Source: Treponema pedis (lineage in GTDB: Bacteria; Spirochaetota; Spirochaetia; Treponematales; Treponemataceae). From it: a stretch of DNA of 64,000 nucleotides. This document shows positions 43,480 through 53,543 of this stretch, piece by piece. The stretch lies in the NCBI RefSeq assembly GCF_017161325.1, contig NZ_CP045670.1, positions 558,001 to 622,000 on the forward strand, given 5' to 3'. The notes under the pieces are model-generated. The model was not told the DNA's origin and did not search any database. It saw only the letters and a program-made list of their open reading frames with translations. The first letter of the stretch is position 1; the number at the start of each line of letters is the position of its first letter. The translations under genes and the position numbers were made by a program.

Positions 43480-45572
43480 TCATACCTTAAATTTGCCGAC
43501 CTCTTTAGCCAAGGCTTCAATACTCATCTTATTCTTTTGAGTAATCTCATTTACTTCCTGTACCGCATTGTTTATCTGTATTGCCCCCGAAGCCATCTCG
43601 TTCATACTGTCCGTTATAGTGCGGGTTAACCCGTCAAGTTTATTCATCTCATCGGCTACCCCTTCCCCTCCTTTAAGCATCTCTTCGGAACCCGCCTTTA
43701 CTTCCACAGTTACCTCATTTATATTGCGTATTGCTTTTAACACCTCCCTACTTCCATGCTCCTGTTCCCTCATAGCATCCATAATGCGATTACTCATTTC
43801 CTTTACATTTTCCGCTAACGAAAAAATTGCATTAAATTTTTCTTCTACGGTTTTTGAAGCCTCTGAAAGGGTTTCAATTTCATTTGAAAGAGTTTTAATG
43901 TTGAAGTAATGGTTTTCCCCTGAGTCGAGGATTCCTCCGCAAGCTTTCTAATTTCGTCCGCTACAACCGCAAAACCCTTTCCCGCATCTCCCGCATGAGC
44001 AGCTTCTATCGCCGCATTCATAGCTAAAAGGTTAGTTTGGCTTGCAATGTGCTGAATAACGCTTGAAGCCTCCATAAGGGAGCCCGATTCTTCAGCAATC
44101 TTTTGAGTAACGGTGTTCGAAGAGGAAAGAGTTTCTTTACCGTCTGCGGTAGCTGCCGCAAGCTCTTTAATGATGCCGTCGCTTTTTTCAAGTGTTTGAG
44201 TAATGGAAGCTAGGTTTGCAACCATTTGTTCAACGGAAGAGGAAGACTGAGCTACCGAAGCGGCTGGGGTTTCAATACTGTTATTAAGCTGCTTTATGGT
44301 GCGGATAATCTGCTCGACGGTAGCGGCGGTTTCGGTAACGCTTGCCGCCTGGCTCATAGTTTGCTGTTTTACCCCGTCGATGTTAGCGCTTATCTGGTTT
44401 ATGGAGCTTGCCGTTTCGGTCATATTGGAGGAAAGCTCGGAACCGATGGACTGCATAGCACAGGAATTTTCTCCTACGGATTTAATTGAAGAGCTTATTT
44501 TTTCTATAGTTTTATTAAAGTATTGGGAAAGGTCTGTGATTTCGTCGTTACCGTGAAGAGGCAGGCGCACCGTTAAATCGCCTTCGCCTTGAGAGATGTC
44601 TTTTAATGCCGTAACAACTTTTGTAATAGGTTTTACCATAGAATGAGAGGTAAAAAAGACAATGATTAAGGCAATCAGTAAAATGCCGATACCGAGAACA
44701 ATCATCATAAAACGCAAGGTATTTATTGCCCCCATAAATTCATATACCGGCGCGGAAATAATAACCGTCCAACCGGTTGTTTTTATTTTTGCATAGGAAG
44801 CTATTTTCTTAATACCATTATATTCATAAAAATCTATTGAAGGCTTATCATTATCTATAGCCATTTTCTCAAAAGCTGAAACAGATGCAAGAGTTCTATC
44901 TTCTTCAGACATTTTGATTATGTTCTCCATCCTTTCTACAAGGCTGAAATCTTTAGAGGCAATAGTAGTTCCGGTTAACCCCAGTATATCACAGTATCCC
45001 GTTTGCCCTATGGTAATATCATCGATAATGTTCGTAAGCCATTTTGCATCAAGACTTGCGAGAAGACAGCCTGTAACAATATGATTATCATCATAAATTG
45101 GAACAGCAAATACAATTATGAAAGAACCGTCTTGACGTGCAGTAAACGGTTCCGAAACAAAATTTTCTCCATTAACGGATCTGCGAAAAAAATCTTTATC
45201 GGAAATTTTAATCGTTTGTCCGTTTTCCATATACCTGATACCGTTTATATCACATAAATCCATTTTTTGAATTATATTATTAAATGCAGCCTCTTTTTTT
45301 AAATAAACAGCTTTTTCTTTGTAAGAAACATCCGAATTTCTAAATATAGGAGCTCGTACAACACCTTCCAAAAATTGGAATATAGCCGTTATCCGTCCGT
45401 CAATAATTTCCGCCGTATCCGTCGCCTTATCTATAAGGTGAGTTTCCACCTTTTCCGTAACGGCTTTTTTTGCAAGCTGCATAGTTAAAAGCCCCAATAC
45501 CAAGATTGATACGGCAACCAATAAACCGAAGATAATCAATAGTTTAGTTTTAATGGAAAAACGACTTTTCAT
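43480..45572 (-). pseudogene. Methyl-accepting chemotaxis protein, one-base frameshift near the 3' end
   Basis: The first 560 codons give signal anchor, periplasmic double-Cache sensor (about 35-275), second membrane helix, HAMP and most of the signalling domain, including [16 protein letters not shown]. At an A4 run (plus strand T4 at 43893-43896) the frame runs into nonsense and stops, while the expected sequence ([20 protein letters not shown] and the C-terminal 105 residues) continues one frame over. One added A restores a 697-residue protein. RBS AAAGGAGTTATAAA. It is expressed from the poly-C promoter at 45848. Confidence 0.82.
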
Positions 45573-45830
45573 TTTATAACTCCTTTTAACCGATTATTTT
45601 ATGATATGAATTACAGTAAAGCGATAATTCGTTTTATCAAATAAGGTATAATAAAAAAACTTCTGCTTATTTCGTACAAAATTGAAATAAACAAAAGCTT
45701 TATTGCGATAAAAATCTTTTATTTCGGATTGAATAATTTTCAGATTGGCATTTATTATCTTAATAACCGCACGGGCAGCAGCGGCTGTTAAAAATTGTAA
45801 CCCCTCCGAGCCTGCCCGGTAATTTCCCAT

Positions 45831-45845
45831 GGGGGGGGGGGGGGG
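45831..45845. repeat. Homopolymer of 15 G (C on the minus strand)
   Basis: Fifteen consecutive G residues follow CAT. On the minus strand the C-run begins two bases after the -10 box of a consensus promoter, so transcription would start within it. Treponema pallidum uses poly-G tracts at promoters for phase variation; here the position relative to the start is different. Confidence 0.95.
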
Positions 45846-45847
45846 AT

Positions 45848-45875
45848 ATTATAATTATTTTTGCATTTATGTCAA
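45848..45875 (-). promoter_or_regulatory. Consensus promoter with start site inside a C15 run
   Basis: On the minus strand TTGACA (45870-45875) and TATAAT (45848-45853) are both perfect and 16 bp apart. The expected +1 is near 45841, about five bases into the C-run. The leader to the chemoreceptor ATG is about 270 nt. Confidence 0.75.
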
Positions 45876-46115
45876 TAGTACTTTTTTCACTCATTATGGA
45901 GATATTTTACATTACTTTTAGAAAATATGCAAGAGTTAATCGGATACTTTTATACTTACGATAAATAAATTCATAATTATCTAATCTTATCGGCAGGATA
46001 ATGCTATCCCAAAGGAGCAGGATACCCTACCCGCCTAAAACTGAATAAAGGTATCTTAAACTCCTTTAAGATATTTTTAAATAATCAGGCAAAAACGAAC
46101 GTAAAAACGCCTCAA
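45876..46115. other. Non-coding gap between the poly-G promoter and the YhhN gene
   Basis: No gene is seen. A TATACT box at about 45950 and a terminator-like stem GTATCTTAAA/TTTAAGATAT with TTTTT (about 46050-46078) bracket a stretch with small inverted repeats (GGATA-ATGC-TATCC) and a repeated CAGGATA; a short plus-strand transcript is conceivable but weakly supported. Confidence 0.35.
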
Positions 46116-46811
46116 TCAGTTAATCATTCCAAGCGAGCCGATACTTATCAAAACCTGTGCTAAAATATAAGTCAGCATTACAAAAAATCTTCCCTTTACA
46201 ATAACGCCCATAAATTTCCGATAACACAGCATTGTATCCGAGATAACAAAAAGAATACCTCCGAAAGCCGCTAAAACAGTTGCCGCCGATGGAGATGAAA
46301 TTGCTAAAATTATAAAAAGCCAGCTCATTATACAAAGAATAAAACTATAAAACATAATAATTTTTATCATTCCCTTTATAGCTTTTCTCATTCTTAAATA
46401 TGCATAAATTAAACCTAAAATATAAACCGGGGCGACACATAAGCCTGCAATTAAAGGGAAGCCGCCGGCAAGTTTAATTGAAGCAAAGGTAATGTAACAA
46501 AGGTGAGCCGTTAAAAAAAACAGCATTCCCAAGGCAAATATCGCCTTTTCCAAATCGAAAATAAGTGTCCAATCTCCAAAAAAACTTAAAACAAGGGCTG
46601 CAAGTATTAAAACGTGTAAGACCGAAACTGCACCGGGATTAAAGCCTATAAATGCCGCAACAAATAAGAAAAGAGCGGGCATTAACATAAATTTACTTAT
46701 ATCCGCCTGCCCTTCTTTTTGCTGCCAACATCTTATAAGATGGATAATAGAAACTCCCGTAAATATTGCAAAAGCTGCAATACACCAACCGTTAAACATT
46801 TGACTATACAT
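46116..46811 (-). CDS. YhhN family membrane protein (lysoplasmalogenase-like)
   Basis: This 231-residue protein has seven to eight membrane helices and the YhhN landmarks KFMLMPALFLF, SFFGDWTLIFD and FVISDTMLCY. Family members cleave the vinyl-ether bond of lysoplasmalogens. RBS AAGGAGGCTTT is strong and very close to ATG. It stands alone. Confidence 0.85.
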   Translation of the reverse strand: MYSQMFNGWCIAAFAIFTGVSIIHLIRCWQQKEGQADISKFMLMPALFLFVAAFIGFNPGAVSVLHVLILAALVLSFFGDWTLIFDLEKAIFALGMLFFLTAHLCYITFASIKLAGGFPLIAGLCVAPVYILGLIYAYLRMRKAIKGMIKIIMFYSFILCIMSWLFIILAISSPSAATVLAAFGGILFVISDTMLCYRKFMGVIVKGRFFVMLTYILAQVLISIGSLGMIN

Positions 46812-47012
46812 AAAGCCTCCTTAAAGTAGAAAGTGTTTTTACAACTAACTTTCTTCAAATTTAACTTAATAATATACCTAAATACGTAAAAAAGCAAGAT
46901 ATTTTAAAATTTAAGTTGACGATTACCCGTTTCTGTGCTATTCTGTAGTAAGTAAAAAAATAATTTACTTTACTAAAAGTAAATTTATCAATTTTTAATA
47001 TGGAAGAATAAG

Positions 47013-47786
47013 ATGCAAATTTTTGATACTCATGCTCATATCGGTTTAATATATCCTGACCCGCTTGAGCAATTACGTGTTGTACAGGAAGCCCGTCAGG
47101 GCGGTGTAACAAGAATTATAAGTATATGCAACAGTTTACACGACTTTACTCAAGTTTATGAAACTCTCAGGTTTTCTCCTTCGGTTTATCATGCCGTAGG
47201 CGTATCTCCGTCGGAAGTAACTTCCCCGGGTAAGGATTGGGAAAGAACCATAGAAGAAAGTTTAAAACTGCCCAATGTTGTAGCCTTAGGCGAAACGGGT
47301 CTTGATTATTGTAAAAAATACGGAGATAAACGTTCTCAAATAGAGCTTTTTATAAAACAGCTTGATATTGCCGCAAAAGCCGACGTCCCTGTAATTATTC
47401 ATAACAGAGAAGCCGGAAAAGACTTACTTGATATTTTAAAAGAAAGACTTCCCAAGGCGGGCGGAGTTTTACATTGCTATTCCGAAGATGAAGTATATGC
47501 AAAAAAAGCCCTTAGATTACCGCTTTATTTTTCGTTTGCAGGCAATCTAACGTACCGTAATGCGCGTAATCTGCATGATACGGTTTTATCGCTCCCTTTG
47601 GACAGAATTGTAGTGGAATCCGAAAGTCCGTTTATGCCGCCTTCGGTTTTTCGCGGACAAAGAAATATGCCGTGCAATACCGTAGAAACCGTTAAATTTA
47701 TGGCGGAAATGCTTGAAATGGATATAGAAAAACTTGCCGCACAACTTTGGAAAAACAGTTGTAAATTATTCCGCCTGCCGGAATAA
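47013..47786 (+). CDS. tatD: TatD family metal-dependent hydrolase
   Basis: This 257-residue TIM barrel has the first metal motif IFDTHAHIG, then LGETGLDY (Glu), PVIIHNREAG (His), LHCYSED (His) and VESESPFMPP, where the usual TD is S-E-S. TatD proteins act as deoxyribonucleases or aminoacyl-D-amino acid deacylases. It precedes dusB by 14 bp, a common pairing. Confidence 0.93.
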   Translation: MQIFDTHAHIGLIYPDPLEQLRVVQEARQGGVTRIISICNSLHDFTQVYETLRFSPSVYHAVGVSPSEVTSPGKDWERTIEESLKLPNVVALGETGLDYCKKYGDKRSQIELFIKQLDIAAKADVPVIIHNREAGKDLLDILKERLPKAGGVLHCYSEDEVYAKKALRLPLYFSFAGNLTYRNARNLHDTVLSLPLDRIVVESESPFMPPSVFRGQRNMPCNTVETVKFMAEMLEMDIEKLAAQLWKNSCKLFRLPE

Positions 47787-47800
47787 CCCGGGGATAATAA

Positions 47801-48787
47801 ATGAGACAAACTCTTTATAAGCCCGTCCGAATAGGCGGGCTTTTTTTATCCGGAAATATATTTTTAGCTCCGGTTGCAGGCTATTCCGACAGACCCTTCC
47901 GCTCCATTTGTACGGAATGCGGAGCGGATTTTACATATACCGAAATGGTTTCCTCCGAAGCTCTTGTGCGGAATTCCGAAAAAACGGACGCTTTAATTGC
48001 CCGTGCCGAAAATGAAAAGGCCTATGCAGTCCAAATTTTCGGTTCAAATCCGGAATTTATGGCAAAAACCGCTGTAATTATTGCCGAAAAATATTCTCCC
48101 GAGTGTATCGATATAAATTCGGGCTGTCCTATGGCAAAAATTACAAAAACGGGAGCAGGCTCCGCATTGATGAACGATATTCCTCTTTTGTATAAAATCG
48201 TAAAAGCCGTAAGCAATGCTATGGAACCGTATAAGATACCTGTAACTCTTAAAATACGCTCAGGATTTACCTGCGAAAATTTAAACTGGAAAGAAGCCGC
48301 TCAAGCCGCCATTGAAGCGGGAGCAAAACTTCTTACTATTCACCCAAGAACACGTACTCAAGTTTATTCGGGCAAGGCCGATTGGAATCTGATTGCGAAA
48401 CTTACACAGTTTGCCGCAGCATATAAAATCCCAGTGTTCGGGTCGGGTGATTTATTTTCTCCCGAAGACGCAAAAGCTATGCTCGAAACTACAGGTTGTG
48501 CCGGAGTTATGTTTGCAAGAGGTGCAATGGGAAACCCTTTTATTTTTACACAAACAAAAAAACTTTTAACTGAAGGCTCTTACACGGAAATTGCGTTTGA
48601 AGAAAAACTGAAAACCGGCTTTAAAGAGCTCCTGCTTTTATGTAATGAAAAGGGAGAAGAACGCGGTTGCCGCGAAATGCGTAAACGTTTTTCGGCTTAT
48701 ACAAAAGGAATTCCTAACGGTTCGCAGTTGCGCGAAAAACTGGTTACCGCAAACAGTATACGTGAATACAAGGAGATTTTACAATAG
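47801..48787 (+). CDS. dusB: tRNA-dihydrouridine synthase DusB
   Basis: This 328-residue protein has FMN-binding LAPVAGYSDRPFR, the catalytic cysteine in DINSGCPMAKITKTGAG, TLKIRSGF, LTIHPRTRTQ and GVMFARGAMGNPFIF. It reduces uridine in the tRNA D-loop. RBS CGGGGATAAT. Confidence 0.95.
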   Translation: MRQTLYKPVRIGGLFLSGNIFLAPVAGYSDRPFRSICTECGADFTYTEMVSSEALVRNSEKTDALIARAENEKAYAVQIFGSNPEFMAKTAVIIAEKYSPECIDINSGCPMAKITKTGAGSALMNDIPLLYKIVKAVSNAMEPYKIPVTLKIRSGFTCENLNWKEAAQAAIEAGAKLLTIHPRTRTQVYSGKADWNLIAKLTQFAAAYKIPVFGSGDLFSPEDAKAMLETTGCAGVMFARGAMGNPFIFTQTKKLLTEGSYTEIAFEEKLKTGFKELLLLCNEKGEERGCREMRKRFSAYTKGIPNGSQLREKLVTANSIREYKEILQ

Positions 48788-48798
48788 AAAATTTATCA

Positions 48799-48827
48799 TT
48801 GTCTATAATAGTTTTTTATGTTATACT
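48799..48827 (+). promoter_or_regulatory. Promoter giving a leaderless start
   Basis: TTGTCT (48799-48804) and TATACT (48822-48827) are 17 bp apart, and six bases separate the -10 from ATG 48834. It lies in the short gap after dusB. Confidence 0.6.
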
Positions 48828-48833
48828 TTAATT

Positions 48834-50430
48834 ATGGAACCCTTGCGCAAACTGCCCATAGGCATACAAAATTTTGAAGACCTCATAACAAGCGGCTATC
48901 TTTACGTTGATAAAACGGAATTTATCTGGAAGCTGGTAACCTTCGGTAAGCCCTATTTTTTAAGCCGGCCGCGCCGCTTCGGAAAAAGCCTCTTACTTTC
49001 AACAATGGAAGCCTATTTTTCAGGCAAAAAAGAATTGTTTACAGGGTTAAAAATTGCCGAATATGAAGCGTCCCAAAAAGAGCCTTGGCAGGAATATCCT
49101 GTCTTGCGTTTTGATTTCAGCTCAAAAGATTATTCAAGTGAAAAAGCGATTTTTGAAATTATTAACTCACACTTATCGGATTTTGAAAATACATTCGCTA
49201 TTCCGAAAACAAATGAAGCCCCCGAAGACAGATTTAAATTTATAATATCCTCTCTTCATTCCAAAACCGGTAAAAAAGTAGTAGTGCTTGTAGACGAATA
49301 TGATAAACCCCTTCTTTCCACACAGTATATAAATGCCGAATTAAACGAAAAATACCGAAATATTTTAAAAGGTTTTTACGGAGTGTTAAAGGCAAGCGAC
49401 GGACATTTACGCTTTGTATTTTTAACGGGAGTAAGCCAGTTTTCGCGATTAAGTATTTTCAGCGATATGAACCAGTTTATCAACATAAGCACCGATGACG
49501 GTTTTGCGGAAATTTGCGGCATTACCGAAGAAGAACTGAAAAACACTTTTACCCCTGAAATAAAAAAACTCGCTGAAAAAAACAACCTAAAGTTTGATGA
49601 AGCAATGCTTGAGTTAAAAACTCATTATGACGGTTACAGATTTTCAAAAAACGGAAGACATTTATACAATCCTTTCAGTTTGTTAAGTTGTTTATCGGCG
49701 GAAGAAATTGAAAATTATTGGTACCAAACAGGAACCCCGACTTTTTTAATAAATCTTTTAAAGCAAGGGAATTTCGATATTCGAACCTTGGATAACACTG
49801 AAAGCGTTTCATTGGATTATTTACGGAACAGCGAGCCTAAACTTGAAAACCCTATACCGATTTTTATTTCAAGCGGGATATTTAACATTAAAAGAATACA
49901 ATCCCCGCTTCCGCTCCTTTTCGCTTAAGTTTCCGAATGAAGAGGTAAAGTATGCGTTTTTAGAAAATCTTTTGCCCGAATATTTAAGTAAAAAAGCGGT
50001 GGGAGAATTTTTTGTAGGAAGGTTTGTAGAAGATATTGAAAGCGGTAATGTGGAAGAGTTTATGAGGCGTTTAACGGCCGTTATATCAGGGCTGCCTTAC
50101 AGCTGTGCGGATAAAACGAATTCGGAAATGAGGGAAAGGGACTATCATATAGCCTTGTATCTTGTTTTTACGCTTATGGGGCAGTATACGCAAACGGAAG
50201 TGCACAGTTTAAAAGGAAGAGCTGACTGTATAGTGGAAACGGAGGAGAGCGTGTATGTATTTGAAATAAAACTTTTAGAAAAAGGAAGTGCGGAAGAGGC
50301 TTTGGAGCAAATAAAAGAAAGGGGTTACGGCGAAAAGTATAGGGCAAAAAATAAAAGTATAAAACTTATAGGTGTAGCCTTTGATGAAAAAAAAGAAAAC
50401 TTAGGCGAATGGAAAATGGAATCAGCCTAA
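48834..50430 (+). pseudogene. AAA-ATPase-like / PD-(D/E)XK protein, one-base frameshift
   Basis: The N-terminal frame has MEPLRKLPIGIQNFEDL, YVDKTEF and the P-loop-like RPRRFGKSLLLSTME, then VVLVDEYDKPLL (Walker B) and a DUF1703-type region. At T5 (49861-49865) the frame ends within about 20 codons, while the expected continuation (FQAGYLTLKEYNPRFRSFSL and the nuclease motif ADCIVETEESVYVFEIKL) lies one frame over and runs to 50430. One T less rebuilds about 531 residues. The family is abundant in oral treponemes; its role is unknown, possibly defence or mobile-element linked. Confidence 0.82.
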
Positions 50431-50453
50431 GTTTTCCGGCGCTTTTTTCCGTT

Positions 50454-52844
50454 TTATTTTCCGCTCATTACAAAAACACCTTTCCAGCCTGCCTTGGGAG
50501 GACTTACTTGGTAATGGGCAATTCTTTTTAAAAATACCTTAGACGGTGTATCATTATACTTTTCCTTACAGGTTAAAAAATATTTTTCCGCCGTTTTCCA
50601 ATGTTTTTTACGGTAATAAGAAAGTCCCGTTTCAAAAAGCCGTTTTAAATCGTGCAGCTTTTCCGTAGTAAGTTCCGCCGATTGAAGAATCTCAAAAATA
50701 CGCACGGGCTCCGTCTTTCCCTTTACCGTTACATAATCAAGCTCACGGCAAATAAAAGTATCATTCAAATTTTCGTATACGGCTTCCGAAATTATGGATT
50801 TTGAGCCGTACTCTTTGTTTGCACCTTCAAGACGCGAAGCAAGGTTTACAGTGTCTCCTATCGATGTAAAATCTTTTCGCGTTTTCGAGCCTATAGAACC
50901 GAATACTACGGGCCCTGAATTAATTCCTATACCTATCGAAATAAGAGGAGAGCCTTCCGTAAGCGACGCCTGCTGCTCTTTGCGGATTGCCTTACGTATT
51001 TCCATTGCAGCTTTACAGGCATTTATTTCTTTTTTCGGTCCTGAAAAAAATGCCATCATTGCATCTCCTACATATTTATCCACATCTCCGCCGTTATCGA
51101 AAATAATTTTCGTTTCTATATCCAAGTAACGGTTTAAAATAGGAATAACTTCTTTCGGAGGTAACGTTTCGCAAAGGTTTGTAAACCCGCGTATATCCGT
51201 AAACAAAAAACATAAATCACGCGTAGTACTTTGACGGTTTAAATGTTTTTCGGCATTTTGTAAAGTATGGAACGAAACATACGGTAATATTCCCCGTACA
51301 AGAGAAACTATGTTTTTTATTTCCACGGAAAGATTTTTTACTTCATCATGAGTGGCAACTTTTTCGTTAAAAATAAGTCTATCGGCTTCTATCTTTGCAC
51401 TGCCTGAAAGCATTTCGCTGAGAATATTTGCAGTTTTTCTGACACTCCCGCAAAGAAAAATAACCGGGTCTGCAATAAAGTCTGCAAGAAACAGAGTAAT
51501 TATTATTGAAGCATAAAAGAAAACCGCCGAAAGCGAACACACAAAAACTTTAGCTTGAAAATACGGTCGGTCCAGTATTTCCTGCAAGTATGTAACAACC
51601 GAAAACCCTACCAATCTTTGTCCGTCCTTCCGTGAAAATGTAACGGGATAAACATAAAGATACGTGCCTTTTTCCGCATTCCGTATAGGCTCGCTTTTAG
51701 TCTGTTCGTTTCGAAAATGCTCTATATAAAAAGCCGCATCTTCTGCGGTAATACGCTTTTCTTCGGCAGGAATTTCCCGAACCCTGCCCGCCGCAGTCGT
51801 GTAAGAAAATACATTAAAATCCGGCAACTCCGTAAAAGAATCTATATTTTCAAGAAAAAAATGCGTTTTACTGTTTGTAGTTATAATATCTACTCTATGC
51901 CACGGGAAAGGAGAAGATAGGTTGGTTTTTTTAATACCCTCAAGAAAGGCGCTTATCTTTGCATGCAGCCCGTCGGAAAAATCATAAATTGCCGCAACCT
52001 GCTCGGCAAGATTTTTGCCCGTATTATTTACCGTTTGTGTAAGAAGAGCTTTGTAATTTATTAAATCGGTATATATAAAAGTGGAAAGAATAACGGTTAT
52101 AGTAAAAATAATAACAATTATAATTTTCGTTTTTATATGCGACTTTCTTTTAACGTTTTTAAATTTTTTCGTATATTTCTTTAATAAGATATCTATTTTT
52201 AAGGCTTTTTCCGTATCTTTATTTTTACCCTTTTCTTTATTTTTATTTTTTTCCGTTTTAAACCGCGCTATTGCTCTTTTTAGCAAATCCCGTTCTTTTT
52301 TTTCTTCTTCAAGCAAAATACTCTTATATTCCGAATGCAATTCATTCTTTGCTTTAATAAAAATTATCCCTCTGGCAATTAAAAAAATATGAAAAATAAG
52401 ATTGATAAAAAATGCCGAATATACCCGTAAATCCAGAGCATAAAACCAACGCGGTGTGTTTGCAAACGAAACCATTCCCGAAACGGAGGCGGCAAGATAA
52501 AACGTAGCGCATACAAACGAAATAATATAAATAATTTTTCCGCTTATCTTTTTTTGAAAAATAGATACAAAAATTACAATAAATGCTACAGGTAAAAGAA
52601 AAAAAGAAAAACAGGTTATGTAAAAAAAGTTAATTTCTCCTTGCAATGTTCCCGAAAATAAAACCGTAAGAGGGTAAAGAAGAACGGAAGAATTTTCAGG
52701 GATAAATAAATCCATTTTATCCATACTGAAAGGAAGAAGCATAAGAGTCGCAAGAATTACAAGTAAAATTATTTTTGACGTATGAGGAAATAAGGTAATT
52801 CTTTTCCAGTTTTTTTTAATTTGTTCAAATACGGGTTTGGTCAT
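50454..52844 (-). CDS. Transmembrane class III adenylate cyclase
   Basis: This 796-residue protein has about four N-terminal helices, a Lys/Glu-rich cytoplasmic stretch, another helix near 245-265, an extracytoplasmic loop (about 270-420), a helix and a HAMP-like linker. The catalytic domain (about 530-715) has FLFTDIRGFT and GGDVDKYVGDAMMAFF (metal Asp and substrate Lys) and TSIGDTVNLASRLEG, typical of adenylate rather than guanylate cyclases. A TPR-like tail ends the protein. It makes cAMP in response to an unknown signal. Promoter at 52970. Confidence 0.9.
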   Translation of the reverse strand: MTKPVFEQIKKNWKRITLFPHTSKIILLVILATLMLLPFSMDKMDLFIPENSSVLLYPLTVLFSGTLQGEINFFYITCFSFFLLPVAFIVIFVSIFQKKISGKIIYIISFVCATFYLAASVSGMVSFANTPRWFYALDLRVYSAFFINLIFHIFLIARGIIFIKAKNELHSEYKSILLEEEKKERDLLKRAIARFKTEKNKNKEKGKNKDTEKALKIDILLKKYTKKFKNVKRKSHIKTKIIIVIIFTITVILSTFIYTDLINYKALLTQTVNNTGKNLAEQVAAIYDFSDGLHAKISAFLEGIKKTNLSSPFPWHRVDIITTNSKTHFFLENIDSFTELPDFNVFSYTTAAGRVREIPAEEKRITAEDAAFYIEHFRNEQTKSEPIRNAEKGTYLYVYPVTFSRKDGQRLVGFSVVTYLQEILDRPYFQAKVFVCSLSAVFFYASIIITLFLADFIADPVIFLCGSVRKTANILSEMLSGSAKIEADRLIFNEKVATHDEVKNLSVEIKNIVSLVRGILPYVSFHTLQNAEKHLNRQSTTRDLCFLFTDIRGFTNLCETLPPKEVIPILNRYLDIETKIIFDNGGDVDKYVGDAMMAFFSGPKKEINACKAAMEIRKAIRKEQQASLTEGSPLISIGIGINSGPVVFGSIGSKTRKDFTSIGDTVNLASRLEGANKEYGSKSIISEAVYENLNDTFICRELDYVTVKGKTEPVRIFEILQSAELTTEKLHDLKRLFETGLSYYRKKHWKTAEKYFLTCKEKYNDTPSKVFLKRIAHYQVSPPKAGWKGVFVMSGK

Positions 52845-52969
52845 TTTTTTATCCTATAAATAATTAAAATTTAAAACAAAGAGCCGGAATAGTAAGTAGC
52901 GGAATAATATTAAGTTTAAATCATTGTGAGTTTTCCGATTTTTATCTTTGTATCCGTTTCGATGAGCTT

Positions 52970-52998
52970 ATTATATCATATAGTTAAAGAATTGTCAG
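52970..52998 (-). promoter_or_regulatory. Sigma-70 promoter of the adenylate cyclase gene
   Basis: On the minus strand CTGACA (52993-52998) and TATAAT (52970-52975) are 17 bp apart. The leader is about 120 nt. RBS-like TAGGAT precedes ATG. The rest of the 52845-53045 gap shows nothing further. Confidence 0.7.
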
Positions 52999-53045
52999 CA
53001 GGAAGAGAAGCTCTAAAAGAATTTTCATTTTTACCGCATAGCAAA

Positions 53046-53072
53046 AACCGCCGGATTACATTTCCGGCGGTT
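53046..53072 (-). terminator. Intrinsic terminator of the flavodoxin gene
   Basis: AACCGCCGGA and TCCGGCGGTT form a perfect 10-bp stem; on the minus strand TTTTT follows. Confidence 0.85.
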
Positions 53073-53087
53073 AATTCAAGCTGAAAT

Positions 53088-53513
53088 TTATTTTGCAAAC
53101 CTTTCTCCGAAGGCCTTGCATTTTTCTTTTGCGGCATCATCCGGAGCATCGTATACGGTTAAGCCTTCTTCAAACAAGTCGGCACCCTTGCCCTTGGCTC
53201 TCTGCTGCCAAGTTTGCATCCATTCTCCGTCCGCCCATTCATACGAACCGAAAAGAGCGATTTTCTTTCCGCTTAATTTATCTTCAATCGATGAATAGAA
53301 CGGCTCGAATTCATCCGGCTCAAGCTCTTCCGCGCCCATTGCAGGACAGCCTAAAGCAATTTTGTCATAATCGTCAATACTCTTTGACCCGAATTCCGAA
53401 ACGGTAAATAATGAAGCGTCCGCTCCTCCGGCTTTTAAGCCTTCCATAATAGATTCAGCCATAGCCTGGGTGTTTCCCGTTCCGCTCCAATAAATAACAG
53501 CAATTTTTGCCAT
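53088..53513 (-). CDS. Flavodoxin
   Basis: This 141-residue short-chain flavodoxin has the FMN phosphate loop [11 protein letters not shown] and aromatic/glycine loops ([22 protein letters not shown]). It carries electrons and can replace ferredoxin when iron is scarce. RBS AGGAGGTTTTT. It follows a DUF3793 gene, a pairing that recurs in anaerobes. Confidence 0.95.
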   Translation of the reverse strand: MAKIAVIYWSGTGNTQAMAESIMEGLKAGGADASLFTVSEFGSKSIDDYDKIALGCPAMGAEELEPDEFEPFYSSIEDKLSGKKIALFGSYEWADGEWMQTWQQRAKGKGADLFEEGLTVYDAPDDAAKEKCKAFGERFAK

Positions 53514-53543
53514 AAAAACCTCCTAATAGGTAAATTTTTAAAG

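Noticed and set aside
45594-45830. 78-codon frame starting with ATG directly after the C15 run
   Set aside because: It has no ribosome-binding site, no recognisable domain and an odd composition; the stretch is better read as the chemoreceptor leader.
45900-46080. Known riboswitch or defined small RNA in the gap before the YhhN gene
   Set aside because: Small repeats and a terminator-like stem are present, but no known class fits and the promoter is weak.
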